This document shows positions 36,216 through 44,395 of a stretch of 64,000 nucleotides of DNA, piece by piece. Below the pieces are notes generated by a model, which ran no database searches, was not told where the DNA came from, and saw only the letters and a program-made list of their open reading frames with translations. A program made the translations under genes and the position numbers. Within the stretch, counting starts at the first letter, position 1. The number at the start of each line of letters is the position of its first letter. The stretch is from Sphingomonas phyllosphaerae (GTDB taxonomy: Bacteria > Pseudomonadota > Alphaproteobacteria > Sphingomonadales > Sphingomonadaceae): the NCBI RefSeq assembly GCF_029623345.1, contig NZ_JAPYKH010000004.1, forward strand, positions 124,001-188,000. Direction: 5' to 3'.

Positions 36216-37037
36216 ATGATCATCGAATGTCCCGAATGTCGCGCGCGCTATCAGGTGCCGGACGGCACGGTCGGTGCGACCGGCCGCACCGTGCGCTGCG
36301 CCAATTGCCGCCACAGCTGGTACCAGGAGCCGCAGGACGAGCTTCTCGTCGACGACTATGAGGAGGAAGAGGAGCTCGGGTCCCCTGGTGTCGCCGTTCC
36401 GGCCGCCTACCCGTCCGAGCCCGAGCCGGCTCCCGTCCCTGCCTCGCGCGTTGCCGAGCCGGTCGCCGTGCCGCCGCCGATCGCGGCACCGGCGCCGCTT
36501 TCAACCCCGCCCTCGCCGATCGCGCCCGCGCTGGTCGAGGCCGATCCCGAGCCCTCCGCGGTCGCCGCCGGCTACGACGCCTTCGCGCACCGCCCGCCGT
36601 TCCGGCCCGAGCGCAACACCGCGCGGATGCGCACCATCGCCAGCCTCGCCGCCGGGCTGCTGATGCTCGCCGCGGTCGCGGTGATCCTGTGGACCACCGC
36701 GCCCGGGTTGGCGCAGCAGGTCGGCCTCTCGATCGGGCCGGCCGAGCTGCCGTTGCGCATCGTCGATCACCCGATCGAGCGCCGCAAGATGGCCAATGGC
36801 TCGGAGCTGTTCGCGGTCAGCGGGCAGATCACCAACCCTTCGGCGACGCGCCAGCGCGTTCCGGACATCCGCGCCGACCTGCGCGATGCGCAGGGCAAGA
36901 TCGTGTTCAGCTGGACGATCACCCCGCAGCAGCGCACCCTGCTGCCCAATGGCGAACTCGACTTCAACTCGGCGCAAGTCGACGTTCCCGCCACGTCGAA
37001 GCGGCTCGACCTCAGCTTCGTCGGCGAGGAAAGCTGA
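36216..37037 (+). CDS. Zinc-ribbon (MJ0042-type) membrane protein
   Basis: A 273-residue protein with an N-terminal zinc ribbon (Cys5, Cys8, Cys28, Cys31 in IECPECRARY and VRCANCRHSW), a proline- and acid-rich linker over about 40-140, one TM segment at about 150-172 and a C-terminal extracytoplasmic DUF3426-like domain (FAVSGQITNPSATRQRVPDI). Such proteins are commonly encoded divergent from ftsE in alphaproteobacteria, as here. The ATG at 36216 begins the zinc ribbon. Function not established. Confidence 0.82.
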   Translation: MIIECPECRARYQVPDGTVGATGRTVRCANCRHSWYQEPQDELLVDDYEEEEELGSPGVAVPAAYPSEPEPAPVPASRVAEPVAVPPPIAAPAPLSTPPSPIAPALVEADPEPSAVAAGYDAFAHRPPFRPERNTARMRTIASLAAGLLMLAAVAVILWTTAPGLAQQVGLSIGPAELPLRIVDHPIERRKMANGSELFAVSGQITNPSATRQRVPDIRADLRDAQGKIVFSWTITPQQRTLLPNGELDFNSAQVDVPATSKRLDLSFVGEES

Positions 37038-37056
37038 GCCGGGCGACGAAAGCGTG

Positions 37057-37083
37057 TTGCCAGCCCCCCAGGGCTTTGCTAGG
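37057..37083 (+). promoter_or_regulatory. Candidate promoter of tRNA-Leu
   Basis: TTGCCA at 37057-37062 resembles a -35 box, and GCTAGG at 37078-37083 may be the -10 box (15-base spacer, somewhat short). The tRNA begins 47 bases later, a normal leader for a tRNA gene. Tentative. Confidence 0.3.
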
Positions 37084-37129
37084 GGCCCGCTCCTGCCAGC
37101 CGCCGGGCCTGCCCCGGCGGACATCACGT

Positions 37130-37216
37130 GCGGTCGTGGCGGAATTGGTAGACGCGCAACGTTGAGGTCGTTGTGTCCGAAAGGACGTGGAAGTTCGAGT
37201 CTTCTCGACCGCACCA
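37130..37216 (+). tRNA. tRNA-Leu(GAG)
   Basis: An 87-base class II tRNA including the encoded CCA (37214-37216). The acceptor stem GCGGTCG (37130-37136) pairs with CGACCGC (37206-37212), discriminator A. The D arm has GGCGGAATTGGTAGACGCG, the anticodon loop reads TTGAGGT giving GAG, a long variable arm (TGTCCGAAAGGACGT) follows, and the T loop is TTCGAGT. All are typical of tRNA-Leu. It stands alone. Confidence 0.97.
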
Positions 37217-37218
37217 CC

Positions 37219-37258
37219 TTCCCGCCTAGGCGCGGGAACCGCGGACCGGCCGGTCCGC
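37219..37258 (+). terminator. Tandem palindromes after tRNA-Leu, probable terminator
   Basis: TTCCCGC (37219-37225) pairs with GCGGGAA (37232-37238), and right after comes the perfect 18-base palindrome GCGGACCGGCCGGTCCGC (37241-37258). Two stable hairpins directly after the tRNA fit a terminator, though there is no U-tail. Confidence 0.5.
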
Positions 37259-37328
37259 GCGGCTCGTCCCAAGCGGGAACAGCCGCTCGTCGGCGCCGAG
37301 CGCCGCTCCCGAGCGTTATGCCTCGCGT

Positions 37329-38384
37329 ATGACTTGTACCGCGTACCTGCAAGCGATCGGCACCGCGACGCCGACGCACGACATCCACACCGACTTTGTC
37401 GACTGGGCACGCCATCGCCTGCCTGAGCGGCCCGCGCGGCTGTTCGAGCGGATGGCCGCGCGGGCGGGCATCGTGCATCGCTGGTCGGTGCTGCCCGAGA
37501 GCGCGGGTTCGCCGGTCGCCGCGGGGGGCTTCTATGCCGCCGAGACGCTGCCCGGCACCGGCGCCCGCATGGCGCTGTACGCCGCGGCGGCCCCGGTCCT
37601 CGCGCTCGCCGCAGTCGGCGCACTGGCCGAGCAGGTCGGGCTAGACGGCATCACGCATCTCGTCGTGGCAAGCTGCACCGGCTTCGTCGCGCCGGGGGTC
37701 GACCAGATCATCGCGCGACGGCTCGGGCTGGCGGCGACGGTGGAGCGAACGCTGATCGGCTTCATGGGCTGCTACGCCGCGGTGGTCGCGCTGCGCACCG
37801 CGCGCCACATCGTCCGCTCCGAACCGGCGGCGCGCGTCCTAGTGGTGACGGTGGAGCTGTCGACGCTCCACCTCCAGGCGAGCGACGAGCTGGAGCCGCT
37901 GCTCGCCATGCTCCAGTTCGGCGACGGCGCCGCCGCCGCGCTGGTCACCGCCGCACCGGGCGGGCTCGCGCTGGAGCGGCCGTTCAGCGCCGCGCTGGCG
38001 GAATCGGACTCGCTGATCCGCTGGGACATCACCGACCGCGGCTTCGCGATGCATCTCTCGGGGGAGGTGCCGGGGCGGCTCGGCGGCGCGCTGCGCGACC
38101 GCGCGCTGGTCGACGCGCTCACCGGCGGCGCGCCGGTGGACCGCTGGGCGGTGCATGCCGGCGGTCGCTCGATCCTCGATTCGGTCGAGCAGGCGCTGGC
38201 GCTGCCCCGCGAGGCGCTGGCCGAATCGCGCGCGGTGCTGCGCGACTGCGGCAACATGTCCTCGGCGACGTTGCTCTTCGTGCTCGCGCGCGTGCTCCGC
38301 GGTGCGGCGGTGCGACACGGCGTGGCGCTCGCCTTCGGTCCGGGCATGGCGGCGGAGGGGATCGCCTTCCGTACCGCGCCGTGA
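37329..38384 (+). CDS. Type III polyketide synthase
   Basis: Chalcone-synthase-like homodimeric ketosynthase, 351 residues, with the full catalytic triad: Cys116 in VVASCTGFVAPG, His276 in WAVHAGGRSI and Asn309 in CGNMSSATLLF; the C-terminal FGPGMAAEGI loop is also typical. It condenses an acyl starter with malonyl-CoA units to give alkylresorcinols, alkylpyrones or related phenolics. A methyltransferase and a flavoprotein gene follow with overlapping reading frames, making a compact three-gene cluster. The product is not determinable from sequence; a phenolic lipid is likely. Confidence 0.92.
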   Translation: MTCTAYLQAIGTATPTHDIHTDFVDWARHRLPERPARLFERMAARAGIVHRWSVLPESAGSPVAAGGFYAAETLPGTGARMALYAAAAPVLALAAVGALAEQVGLDGITHLVVASCTGFVAPGVDQIIARRLGLAATVERTLIGFMGCYAAVVALRTARHIVRSEPAARVLVVTVELSTLHLQASDELEPLLAMLQFGDGAAAALVTAAPGGLALERPFSAALAESDSLIRWDITDRGFAMHLSGEVPGRLGGALRDRALVDALTGGAPVDRWAVHAGGRSILDSVEQALALPREALAESRAVLRDCGNMSSATLLFVLARVLRGAAVRHGVALAFGPGMAAEGIAFRTAP

Positions 38385-39076
38385 GCGCGTCCCCGCTCGC
38401 CGAGCGGCGAATCGCGGACGAGCTGATGGACGCGGACGATCTTGCGCCCGCGACCTATGCGGCGGTCGTGGCCGATCTCGCCCGGGTCAATGTCGTGACG
38501 CTCGCCGCGCGCCCCACGCTCGCTTTCCTGCGCCGCACCTGCCGGCCTGGCGGTCGCTATCGGCTGCTCGACGTCGGCTATGGCGACGGCGACATGCTGC
38601 GGCGGATCGCGCGCTGGGGGGCGCGACGCGGCGTCGCCCTCGAGCTCGTCGGCATCGACCAGAACGAGCGCAGCCGCGCCGCCGCGCTGGCGCACAGTCC
38701 GGCAGAATTCGGAATCGACTGGCGCGTCGGCGACTATCACGCGCTCGGCGACGAGCCGTGGGACCTGGTGATCTCGAGCTTGGTCGCGCACCATATGTCG
38801 CGCGACGAGCTGGTCGCTTTCCTCGCCTGGATGGAGCGGCACGCGCGCGTCGGCTGGCTGGTCAGCGACCTTCACCGACACGTCGTCGCCTACCGCGCCT
38901 GGCCGGTGCTGGCGCGCGGCTTCGGCTGGCACCCGATCGTGCGCCATGACGGCCATGTCTCGATCGCGCGCAGCTATCGGCCCGACGAGTGGAGTCCGCT
39001 GCTCGCCGCGGCGGGCGTGCGTGACGCCCGCGTCTATCGCGCCTTCCCGTTCCGGCTATGCGTCGAGCGCCGCTGA
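38381..39076 (+). CDS. SAM-dependent methyltransferase in polyketide cluster
   Basis: Class I methyltransferase of 231 residues with motif I RLLDVGYGDGDMLRRI (around 60-75) and an acidic strand LELVGIDQNERS; the post-motif region DLVISSLVAHHM is typical of small-molecule methyltransferases. The GTG start at 38381 overlaps the polyketide synthase stop (GTGA), and its 3' end overlaps the flavoprotein gene by 19 bases. Likely tailoring enzyme that methylates a hydroxyl or carbon of the polyketide. Confidence 0.88.
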   Translation: MSASPLAERRIADELMDADDLAPATYAAVVADLARVNVVTLAARPTLAFLRRTCRPGGRYRLLDVGYGDGDMLRRIARWGARRGVALELVGIDQNERSRAAALAHSPAEFGIDWRVGDYHALGDEPWDLVISSLVAHHMSRDELVAFLAWMERHARVGWLVSDLHRHVVAYRAWPVLARGFGWHPIVRHDGHVSIARSYRPDEWSPLLAAAGVRDARVYRAFPFRLCVERR

Positions 39077-40140
39077 TCCTTGGCGGCGGTCCCGCGGGTG
39101 CGGCCGCGGCGATCACGCTGGCGCAGCGCGGCACGCGTGCGCTGGTGATCGAGCGCACGCGCGACACCGGCGACGCCCTTTGCGGCGGTTTCCTTAGCTG
39201 GCGCACGCTGGCGGCGGTGGAGCGGCTCGGCATCGACCCGGACGCGCTCGGCGCCGCGGTGGTGCGACGCGTGCGCCTGTTCGCCGCGGGGCGCGTGGTC
39301 GAGGCGCCGCTGCCCGCGCCCGCGCGCGGCGTCTCGCGCCACCGGCTCGACTCGCTGCTGCTCGCGCACGCTGTGGCGACGGGCGCAGCGGTGGAGCGCG
39401 GCGTCGCGGCGCGGGCGGTCGAGGACGGCGCCGTGCGCACCGCCGACGGCGCGCTGTTGGCGAGCGACGCGCTGTTCCTTGCCAACGGCAAGCATGACGT
39501 GCGCGGCTCGGCGCGGCCGGCGCCTCAGCAAGACCCGGCTTTGGGACTGCGCACGCGCCGGGCCGACTCACCCGCACTGGCGCGGCTGGTCGGCGACGCG
39601 GTCGAGCTCCACCTGTTCCGCGGCGGCTATGCCGGCGTGGTGCGGCAGGAGGACGGCAGCACCAACATCTGCCTCGCGCTGCGCCGCTCGCGGCTGAGCG
39701 CGGCGGGAACGCCCGCGCGCCTGCTCGAGACGCTCGCCGCGGAGGCGCCGGCGCTGGGCGAGCGGCTCGGCGATGCGAGCGCGGGCGCGATCGAGGCGGT
39801 CGCGAACGTGCCTTATGGCTGGCGCGCGCGGTCGGGTGAAACCGGGTTGTTCCGGCTCGGCGACCAGGCCGCGGTGATCCCTTCGCTCGCCGGCGAGGGC
39901 ATGGGAATCGCGCTGGCGAGCGGCATGAGCGCGGCGCGCGCGTGGCAGGACGGCGGCGGGATGGCGGCGGCATCATGGCAGGCGCGCTTCGCTCGCCGCG
40001 CGAGCACGCCGCTGGCGATCGCGGGGGCGGTGCGCGCGCTGGCGGAGCATCCGGTGCTCGCCGCGCCGCTGCTGGCGCCGCTCGCCCGCGCTGGAATGCT
40101 TGAGCGGCTGGCGCGCTGGACACGGATCGGGGGCGAGTAG
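39058..40140 (+). CDS. FAD-dependent oxidoreductase in polyketide cluster
   Basis: A 360-residue flavoprotein of the geranylgeranyl-reductase/PHBH-like monooxygenase class. The FAD motif ILGGGPAGAAAAITLAQRG is at the N-terminus (about 5-24), and LFRLGDQAAVIPSLAGEGMGIAL (about 262-285) is the second FAD-contacting block. It could hydroxylate or reduce the polyketide product. The ATG at 39058 lies inside the methyltransferase gene, so the three genes are one translation-coupled unit. Confidence 0.87.
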   Translation: MRRAPLILGGGPAGAAAAITLAQRGTRALVIERTRDTGDALCGGFLSWRTLAAVERLGIDPDALGAAVVRRVRLFAAGRVVEAPLPAPARGVSRHRLDSLLLAHAVATGAAVERGVAARAVEDGAVRTADGALLASDALFLANGKHDVRGSARPAPQQDPALGLRTRRADSPALARLVGDAVELHLFRGGYAGVVRQEDGSTNICLALRRSRLSAAGTPARLLETLAAEAPALGERLGDASAGAIEAVANVPYGWRARSGETGLFRLGDQAAVIPSLAGEGMGIALASGMSAARAWQDGGGMAAASWQARFARRASTPLAIAGAVRALAEHPVLAAPLLAPLARAGMLERLARWTRIGGE

Positions 40141-40150
40141 TGCGCGGCTA

Positions 40151-40293
40151 CGCTTCGAGAAGAGGCTTCGCCGAGCTCAGCCCCTGCGGGAATGGGGAAG
40201 CTCATCGGTAGCCAAGCGGCGCTGGACAACCCGGTTTCTCTCCCGTTTGTGCCGAGGAGGCGCTGCGTTCGTCGAAGCGCCGTCTCGAAGCAC
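40151..40293. repeat. Intergenic paired inverted element, family 2 copy A
   Basis: Two inverted copies of a roughly 50-base unit: forward at 40151-40197 (CGCTTCGAGAAGAGGCTTCG, then CCGAGCTCAGC) and reverse at 40242-40293, whose complement reads GTGCTTCGAGACGGCGCTTC followed by GACGAACGCAGC. The reverse unit closely matches the forward unit at 62884-62935. The element sits between the flavoprotein and PBP1A genes. It resembles small palindromic intergenic repeats rather than a coding region. Confidence 0.6.
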
Positions 40294-40378
40294 TCCGCGC
40301 CTAAACCGTCGTGTCGAGCGGCGACAACGCCGCCCCGCTTCGCAATCACCGCGGCGAGTTAATCGCGCGCCAATCCGC

Positions 40379-40407
40379 TTGTTAAGCTTGGCTCAAGCCA
40401 CTATCCG
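40379..40407 (+). promoter_or_regulatory. Candidate promoter of the PBP1A gene
   Basis: TTGTTA at 40379-40384 and TATCCG at 40402-40407 are separated by 17 bases, the optimum for a housekeeping promoter. The start codon at 40422 is only 15 bases past the -10, so the leader would be very short; a later start cannot be excluded. Confidence 0.35.
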
Positions 40408-40421
40408 CCAACGCCGACGCC

Positions 40422-42623
40422 ATGGCCCGCGCCCCCTCCCGCACCTCCCGCTCGCGACAGGCGCGCTCCCCGTGGCGGCGACGGCTCAGCGTCGCGCTGA
40501 AGATGCTGCTGGCGCTCGCCCTACTCGCGATCGGCGCGCTCGTCGTGGCGGTCTATATCGCGCGCTCGCAGCTGCCGAGCTTCGAATCGCTAAAATCCTC
40601 GCCCAACGGCCAGATGGTGCGGGTCCACGCCGCCGATGGCAGCGTGCTGGTCTCGCTCGGGCCGAGCTACGGCCAGTGGCTGAGCTACGATCGCATTCCC
40701 GCCGTGATGTCCGACGCGACGATCGCGGTGGAGGACCGCCGCTTTCGCAGCCACGTCGGGGTCGATCCGATCGGCATCATCCGCTCGGTCGGGGTCCGCT
40801 ACGAGCGCGGCCATTGGGTGCAGGGCGGCTCGACCATCACCCAGCAGCTCGCGCGTACGGTCTTCCTCAACAACCAGAAGAAGTTCGGCCGCAAGTTCCG
40901 CGAGGCGATCCTGGCGCTGGCGATCGAGCGCAAGTTCAGCAAGGACCAAATTCTCGAGCTGTACCTCAACAAGGTCTATTACGGCGGCGGCGCCTATGGC
41001 ATCGACGCCGCGAGCCGGAAGTTCTTCGGCCATGGCGCGAGCCAGCTGAGCCTCACCGAGGCCGCGGTGATCGCCGGGCTGGTCAAGGCGCCGTCCAATT
41101 ACTCCCCCACCGCCGACGCCGAAGCCGCGGTCGGCCGCGCCGGGGTGGTGATCCAGCAGATGGTGCGCAACGGCTTCATCACCTCGAGCCAGGCCGCCGC
41201 GGCCGATCCCAACGACGTCCGCCTCGCGCCCGCACCGCGGCAGAACAGCGTGCGCTATTTCACCGACTGGGCGCTGCCCCAGCTAGAGCTGTTGATCGAC
41301 GAGACCGAGAAGCCGCTCGAAGTGTGGACCACGCTCGACCCGGCGATGCAGCGCGCTGCCGACGAGGCGGTGCGCGCCAATGCCCCTGCGGGCGCGCAGG
41401 GCGCGCTGGTCGCGCTCGACCGCGACGGCTCGGTGCGCGCGATGGTCGGCGGTACCGATTACGTCGGCTCCAACTACAATCGCGCCACCAAGGCGCAGCG
41501 CCAGCCCGGCTCGGCGTTCAAACTGTTCGTCTACCTGTCGGCGCTCGAGGCCGGGCGCACGCCCGAGGACCGCGAGATCGACGAGCCCGTGACGATCGAC
41601 GGCTGGAGCCCGCGCAACGACTCGCGCCGCTTCTCGGGCGAGGTCACATTGCGCACCGCCTTCGCCTTCTCGCTCAACACCATCGCCGCCAAGCTCGGCT
41701 ATGCGGTCGGCTTTCAGACAGTGGCCGACATGGCGCGGCGCTTCGGCATCACCACCGCGGTCAACACGCATCCCTCGATGGTGCTCGGCACCTCCGAGGT
41801 GCGCGTGATCGACATGACGCGCGCCTTCGCCAGCGTCGGCAACAAGGGCGTGGCGGTGACGCCGTTCGGGATCACGCGCGTGACCGCCGAGGGCGAGGAG
41901 ATCTACCGCCACGAGGTCGATCGCAGCCACGTGCTGGTGGCGCCCAACGTCGCGGCGCAGATGATCGACCTGCTCCAGACCACGGTCAACACCGGTACCG
42001 GCCGCGCCGCGCAGATCGGCCGTCCGGTGGCGGGCAAGACCGGTACCACCACCAGCAGCAAGGACGGCTGGTTCCTCGGCTTCTCCTCGGGGCTGACCAC
42101 CGGCGTGTGGATGGGGCGCGACGATGCCAAGCCGGTCGGCGGGCTGCACGGCGGCACTGCGCCCGCGCGCGCCTTCGCGCAATTCATGCGCCAGGCGGTG
42201 GCCAATCGGCCGATCGAGCCGTTCGACACGCAGGTGACGCTGCCCGAGGCGCAGCTCGAGCCCGACGTCGAGAGCTATTACGGCGCACCCGACAACAGCA
42301 GCTTCGTCGGCGACGACGGCCTCGCGATCGACCCAGGCGCTGCGGCCGAGCCGCAGGCGCCGGTGTTCGGCCCCGAGCGACCGGTGGTGCAGCCGGTGCC
42401 GCGCGCGCGCGACGACGATGCCGCGCCCGACGACGGCACCGACGCGCGCGCCACCCCGCCGCCGGCCCCGGCGCAGCGACTCGACCAGGACTGGCTCGAT
42501 CGAGTCACCGGCCGGCCCCAGCGCGATCAGGGCCGCGATCAGGGCCGCGACCGCGCCGCACCGCGCGGTCAGCCGTCGCGCGCGCCCTCCGGAGACCCAT
42601 CGGGCGATCGCCCGTACCAGTGA
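40422..42623 (+). CDS. Penicillin-binding protein 1A (transglycosylase/transpeptidase)
   Basis: Bifunctional class A PBP of 733 residues that polymerises and cross-links peptidoglycan at the outer face of the inner membrane. Basic cytoplasmic tail, TM at about 27-47, GT51 transglycosylase (about 60-235) with catalytic Glu104 in VEDRRF and QGGSTITQQLAR (134-145), then the transpeptidase (about 300-590) with SAFK (Ser364 nucleophile), SLN (417-419) and KTGT (539-542). The last 95 residues are a low-complexity, charged tail with DQGRDQGRDR. The 3' end overlaps the metallopeptidase gene on the other strand by 55 bases. Confidence 0.95.
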   Translation: MARAPSRTSRSRQARSPWRRRLSVALKMLLALALLAIGALVVAVYIARSQLPSFESLKSSPNGQMVRVHAADGSVLVSLGPSYGQWLSYDRIPAVMSDATIAVEDRRFRSHVGVDPIGIIRSVGVRYERGHWVQGGSTITQQLARTVFLNNQKKFGRKFREAILALAIERKFSKDQILELYLNKVYYGGGAYGIDAASRKFFGHGASQLSLTEAAVIAGLVKAPSNYSPTADAEAAVGRAGVVIQQMVRNGFITSSQAAAADPNDVRLAPAPRQNSVRYFTDWALPQLELLIDETEKPLEVWTTLDPAMQRAADEAVRANAPAGAQGALVALDRDGSVRAMVGGTDYVGSNYNRATKAQRQPGSAFKLFVYLSALEAGRTPEDREIDEPVTIDGWSPRNDSRRFSGEVTLRTAFAFSLNTIAAKLGYAVGFQTVADMARRFGITTAVNTHPSMVLGTSEVRVIDMTRAFASVGNKGVAVTPFGITRVTAEGEEIYRHEVDRSHVLVAPNVAAQMIDLLQTTVNTGTGRAAQIGRPVAGKTGTTTSSKDGWFLGFSSGLTTGVWMGRDDAKPVGGLHGGTAPARAFAQFMRQAVANRPIEPFDTQVTLPEAQLEPDVESYYGAPDNSSFVGDDGLAIDPGAAAEPQAPVFGPERPVVQPVPRARDDDAAPDDGTDARATPPPAPAQRLDQDWLDRVTGRPQRDQGRDQGRDRAAPRGQPSRAPSGDPSGDRPYQ

Positions 42624-43291
42624 AGTGCGGCGCCGTTGGCGCGTAGCCAGGCGCGCTCAGACGCAGGATCACGGCCGTAGAGCTTGGCCACCAGCGCGTG
42701 GAAGCGCAGCGAATGGTCCATATGGACCCGATGCGCCACCTCGTGCGCGGCGGTGGCGCGACGCACTGCGCGCGGCGCCAGCACCAGCCGCCAGCTGTAG
42801 CGGATCGCGCCATGGTGCGCACAGCTGCCCCAGCGCCCGCGCGGGTCGCCGACGCTCACCGCGCTGACCGTCACGCCGGCGAGCGCGGCGTAATACGCGG
42901 TATCCTCCTCCAGCATCGCCAACGCCGTGCGTCGCAGCCATGCCGCAACACGCCGCTCGACCATCTCCGCCGGGCCGCCGACGACGAGCCGATCGCCCTC
43001 GACCCGCGGCAGCCGCGGTGCGCCCGCCCGCCACGTGATCGTCAGCGCCGCGTCGTCGATCGCCAGCGTCGCGCCGGGGACGAACGGCCGCGGCTGCGGC
43101 AGCAAAGCGCGCTGGGCGTCGAGCCAGGCGCGCTGCCCGACCGCCCAGGCCAGCGCCTTGGCAGCGGAGGCGCGCGGCGGCAGCGTCAGCCGCACGCGTC
43201 CACTGGTCGGATCGAACGAAAGCCGGGCCCGCCGCGCGCGCGGGTTGCGGACCAGCTCGATCGAGTCCGCGGGGATCGTCGCGCCGGTCAC
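42569..43291 (-). CDS. YgjP-like zinc metallopeptidase (DUF45)
   Basis: A 240-residue metal-dependent hydrolase of the YgjP/DUF45 family. The zinc motif is HEVAH (183-187) with a third likely ligand His193 in HMDHSLRF, preceded by the family's RWGSC motif (about 153-157) and the YSWRLVLAP strand. The start is taken as GTG at 43291, just after the stop of the upstream YcgN gene. The 3' end is embedded in the tail-encoding end of the PBP1A gene. Substrate unknown. Confidence 0.85.
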   Translation of the reverse strand: MTGATIPADSIELVRNPRARRARLSFDPTSGRVRLTLPPRASAAKALAWAVGQRAWLDAQRALLPQPRPFVPGATLAIDDAALTITWRAGAPRLPRVEGDRLVVGGPAEMVERRVAAWLRRTALAMLEEDTAYYAALAGVTVSAVSVGDPRGRWGSCAHHGAIRYSWRLVLAPRAVRRATAAHEVAHRVHMDHSLRFHALVAKLYGRDPASERAWLRANGAALHWYGRSPDGSPEGARDG

Positions 43292-43298
43292 GGCCGGA

Positions 43299-43742
43299 TC
43301 AGAGATCGCGATCGACGATATGATGTTCCAGGTCGCCCGCGTCGTCCTCGCTGATCGTCCAGCCGCGCACCGACTGGCCCGCGCGATGCACCGCCTCGCG
43401 GTCACCGCTGACCAGATAATGCCAGTCGGGCAGCGGCTCGCCATTCGCGCGCAGGCGATAGGCGCAGGTGGAGGGCAGCCAGTCGATCGAGTCGACGTTG
43501 CTCGTCGTCAGCCGCACGCACTCGCTCACATAAGCGCGGCGGTGGCGGTAGTTGGAACATTGCCCGCTGCGGCGATCGAGCAGGCGGCAAGCGACGTTGG
43601 TGGCGACCAGCTCGCCGGTGTCCTCGTCCTCCAGCTTGTGCAGGCAGCATTTGCCGCAGCCGTCGCACAGCGCCTCCCACTGCGCGCGGTCGAGCCGGTC
43701 GAGCGGCACGTCCTCCCAGAAGCGGCCGGTCAATGCGCCCAT
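43299..43742 (-). CDS. YcgN family cysteine-cluster protein
   Basis: A 147-residue protein of the UPF0260/YcgN family. Four or more conserved cysteines, CDGCGKCCLHKLEDEDTG near the N-terminus and CRLLD, CSNYRHR and CVRL further on, suggest an iron-sulfur or zinc site. The opening FWEDVPLDRLDRAQWEALC is the family signature. Function unknown. The gene overlaps the SCO gene upstream by 13 bases and is followed after seven bases by the metallopeptidase gene, so the three form an operon. Confidence 0.93.
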   Translation of the reverse strand: MGALTGRFWEDVPLDRLDRAQWEALCDGCGKCCLHKLEDEDTGELVATNVACRLLDRRSGQCSNYRHRRAYVSECVRLTTSNVDSIDWLPSTCAYRLRANGEPLPDWHYLVSGDREAVHRAGQSVRGWTISEDDAGDLEHHIVDRDL

Positions 43743-44320
43743 TTCGTCACCTCGTCGGCGATCGCCTGCGGCGGCCCCTCGGGCAACAGCGCGAGCGGCT
43801 TACCCTGCGGATCGAACAGATAGATCTGGCGGCTGTGGTCCATCAGATAGCCATCGGCGTTGCCCTTGCCGCGCGCGTAATAAATGCCGAACGTCTTGGC
43901 TGCGGCGGCGATCTGCGGCGGCAAGCCGGTCAACCCGACCAGCCGCGGGTGGAAGGCCGAGACGAAGCGCTTGAGCGCGGCGGGCGTGTCGCGCGCCGGG
44001 TCGACCGTGACGAAGATCGGTGTGATTCGCGCCGCCAGCGCGGCATTGCTCCGCTCGATCAGCCGCAGCCCCGCGGCGATGTTCTGCACGTCGGTGGGGC
44101 AGACGTCGGGGCAGAAGGTATAGCCGAAATAGACGATGCGATACTGCCCGGCGAAGTCGCGCTCGGTGCGCGCGCGCCCTTCCTGGTCGGTCAGCGCAAA
44201 GGCGCCGCCGATGCGTGCGCCGGCGAGCGGCGGGGTGGCGGCCGGCTCGCTCGAGCAGGCCGCCACCGTTCCGGCCAGCGCGAGCGACAGCGCGGCGGCG
44301 ATGGGACGACGCATGTTCAT
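43730..44320 (-). CDS. SCO family copper chaperone / thioredoxin-like protein
   Basis: A 196-residue SCO1/SenC lipoprotein with lipobox ending at Cys22 (TVAACSS). The copper-binding CxxxC is Cys70 and Cys74 in GYTFCPDVCPTD, and the third ligand histidine is in LMDHSRQIYLF. The family delivers copper to the CuA centre of cytochrome oxidase or acts as a thiol reductant. No oxidase genes are nearby. The first of a three-gene minus-strand operon, divergent from the ankyrin gene. Confidence 0.93.
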   Translation of the reverse strand: MNMRRPIAAALSLALAGTVAACSSEPAATPPLAGARIGGAFALTDQEGRARTERDFAGQYRIVYFGYTFCPDVCPTDVQNIAAGLRLIERSNAALAARITPIFVTVDPARDTPAALKRFVSAFHPRLVGLTGLPPQIAAAAKTFGIYYARGKGNADGYLMDHSRQIYLFDPQGKPLALLPEGPPQAIADEVTKWAH

Positions 44321-44395
44321 GGTGGCGGCAGATGTGATGCGTTATAGCCCATCCCGCAACCCTTTCCGCTCCGCCGACGCGAGACCGCCCGAACC

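Noticed and set aside
36501..37478. 325-codon minus-strand frame across the zinc-ribbon gene, tRNA-Leu and the start of the polyketide synthase gene
   Set aside because: It runs through a tRNA and two supported genes, which a real gene would not.
37329..38384. FabH (KAS III) instead of a type III polyketide synthase
   Set aside because: The Cys116-His276-Asn309 spacing and GFGP-type C-terminal loop fit the chalcone-synthase group, and tailoring genes follow.
40100..40421. Possible N-terminal extension or separate gene before PBP1A
   Set aside because: The sequence is a palindromic repeat element; its open frame is Arg-rich and ends in the wrong frame of the PBP1A gene.
42481..42560. Tandem DNA repeat GATCAGGGCCGC inside the PBP1A gene
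   Set aside because: Only two copies, encoding the DQGRDQGR tail; explained by low-complexity coding sequence.
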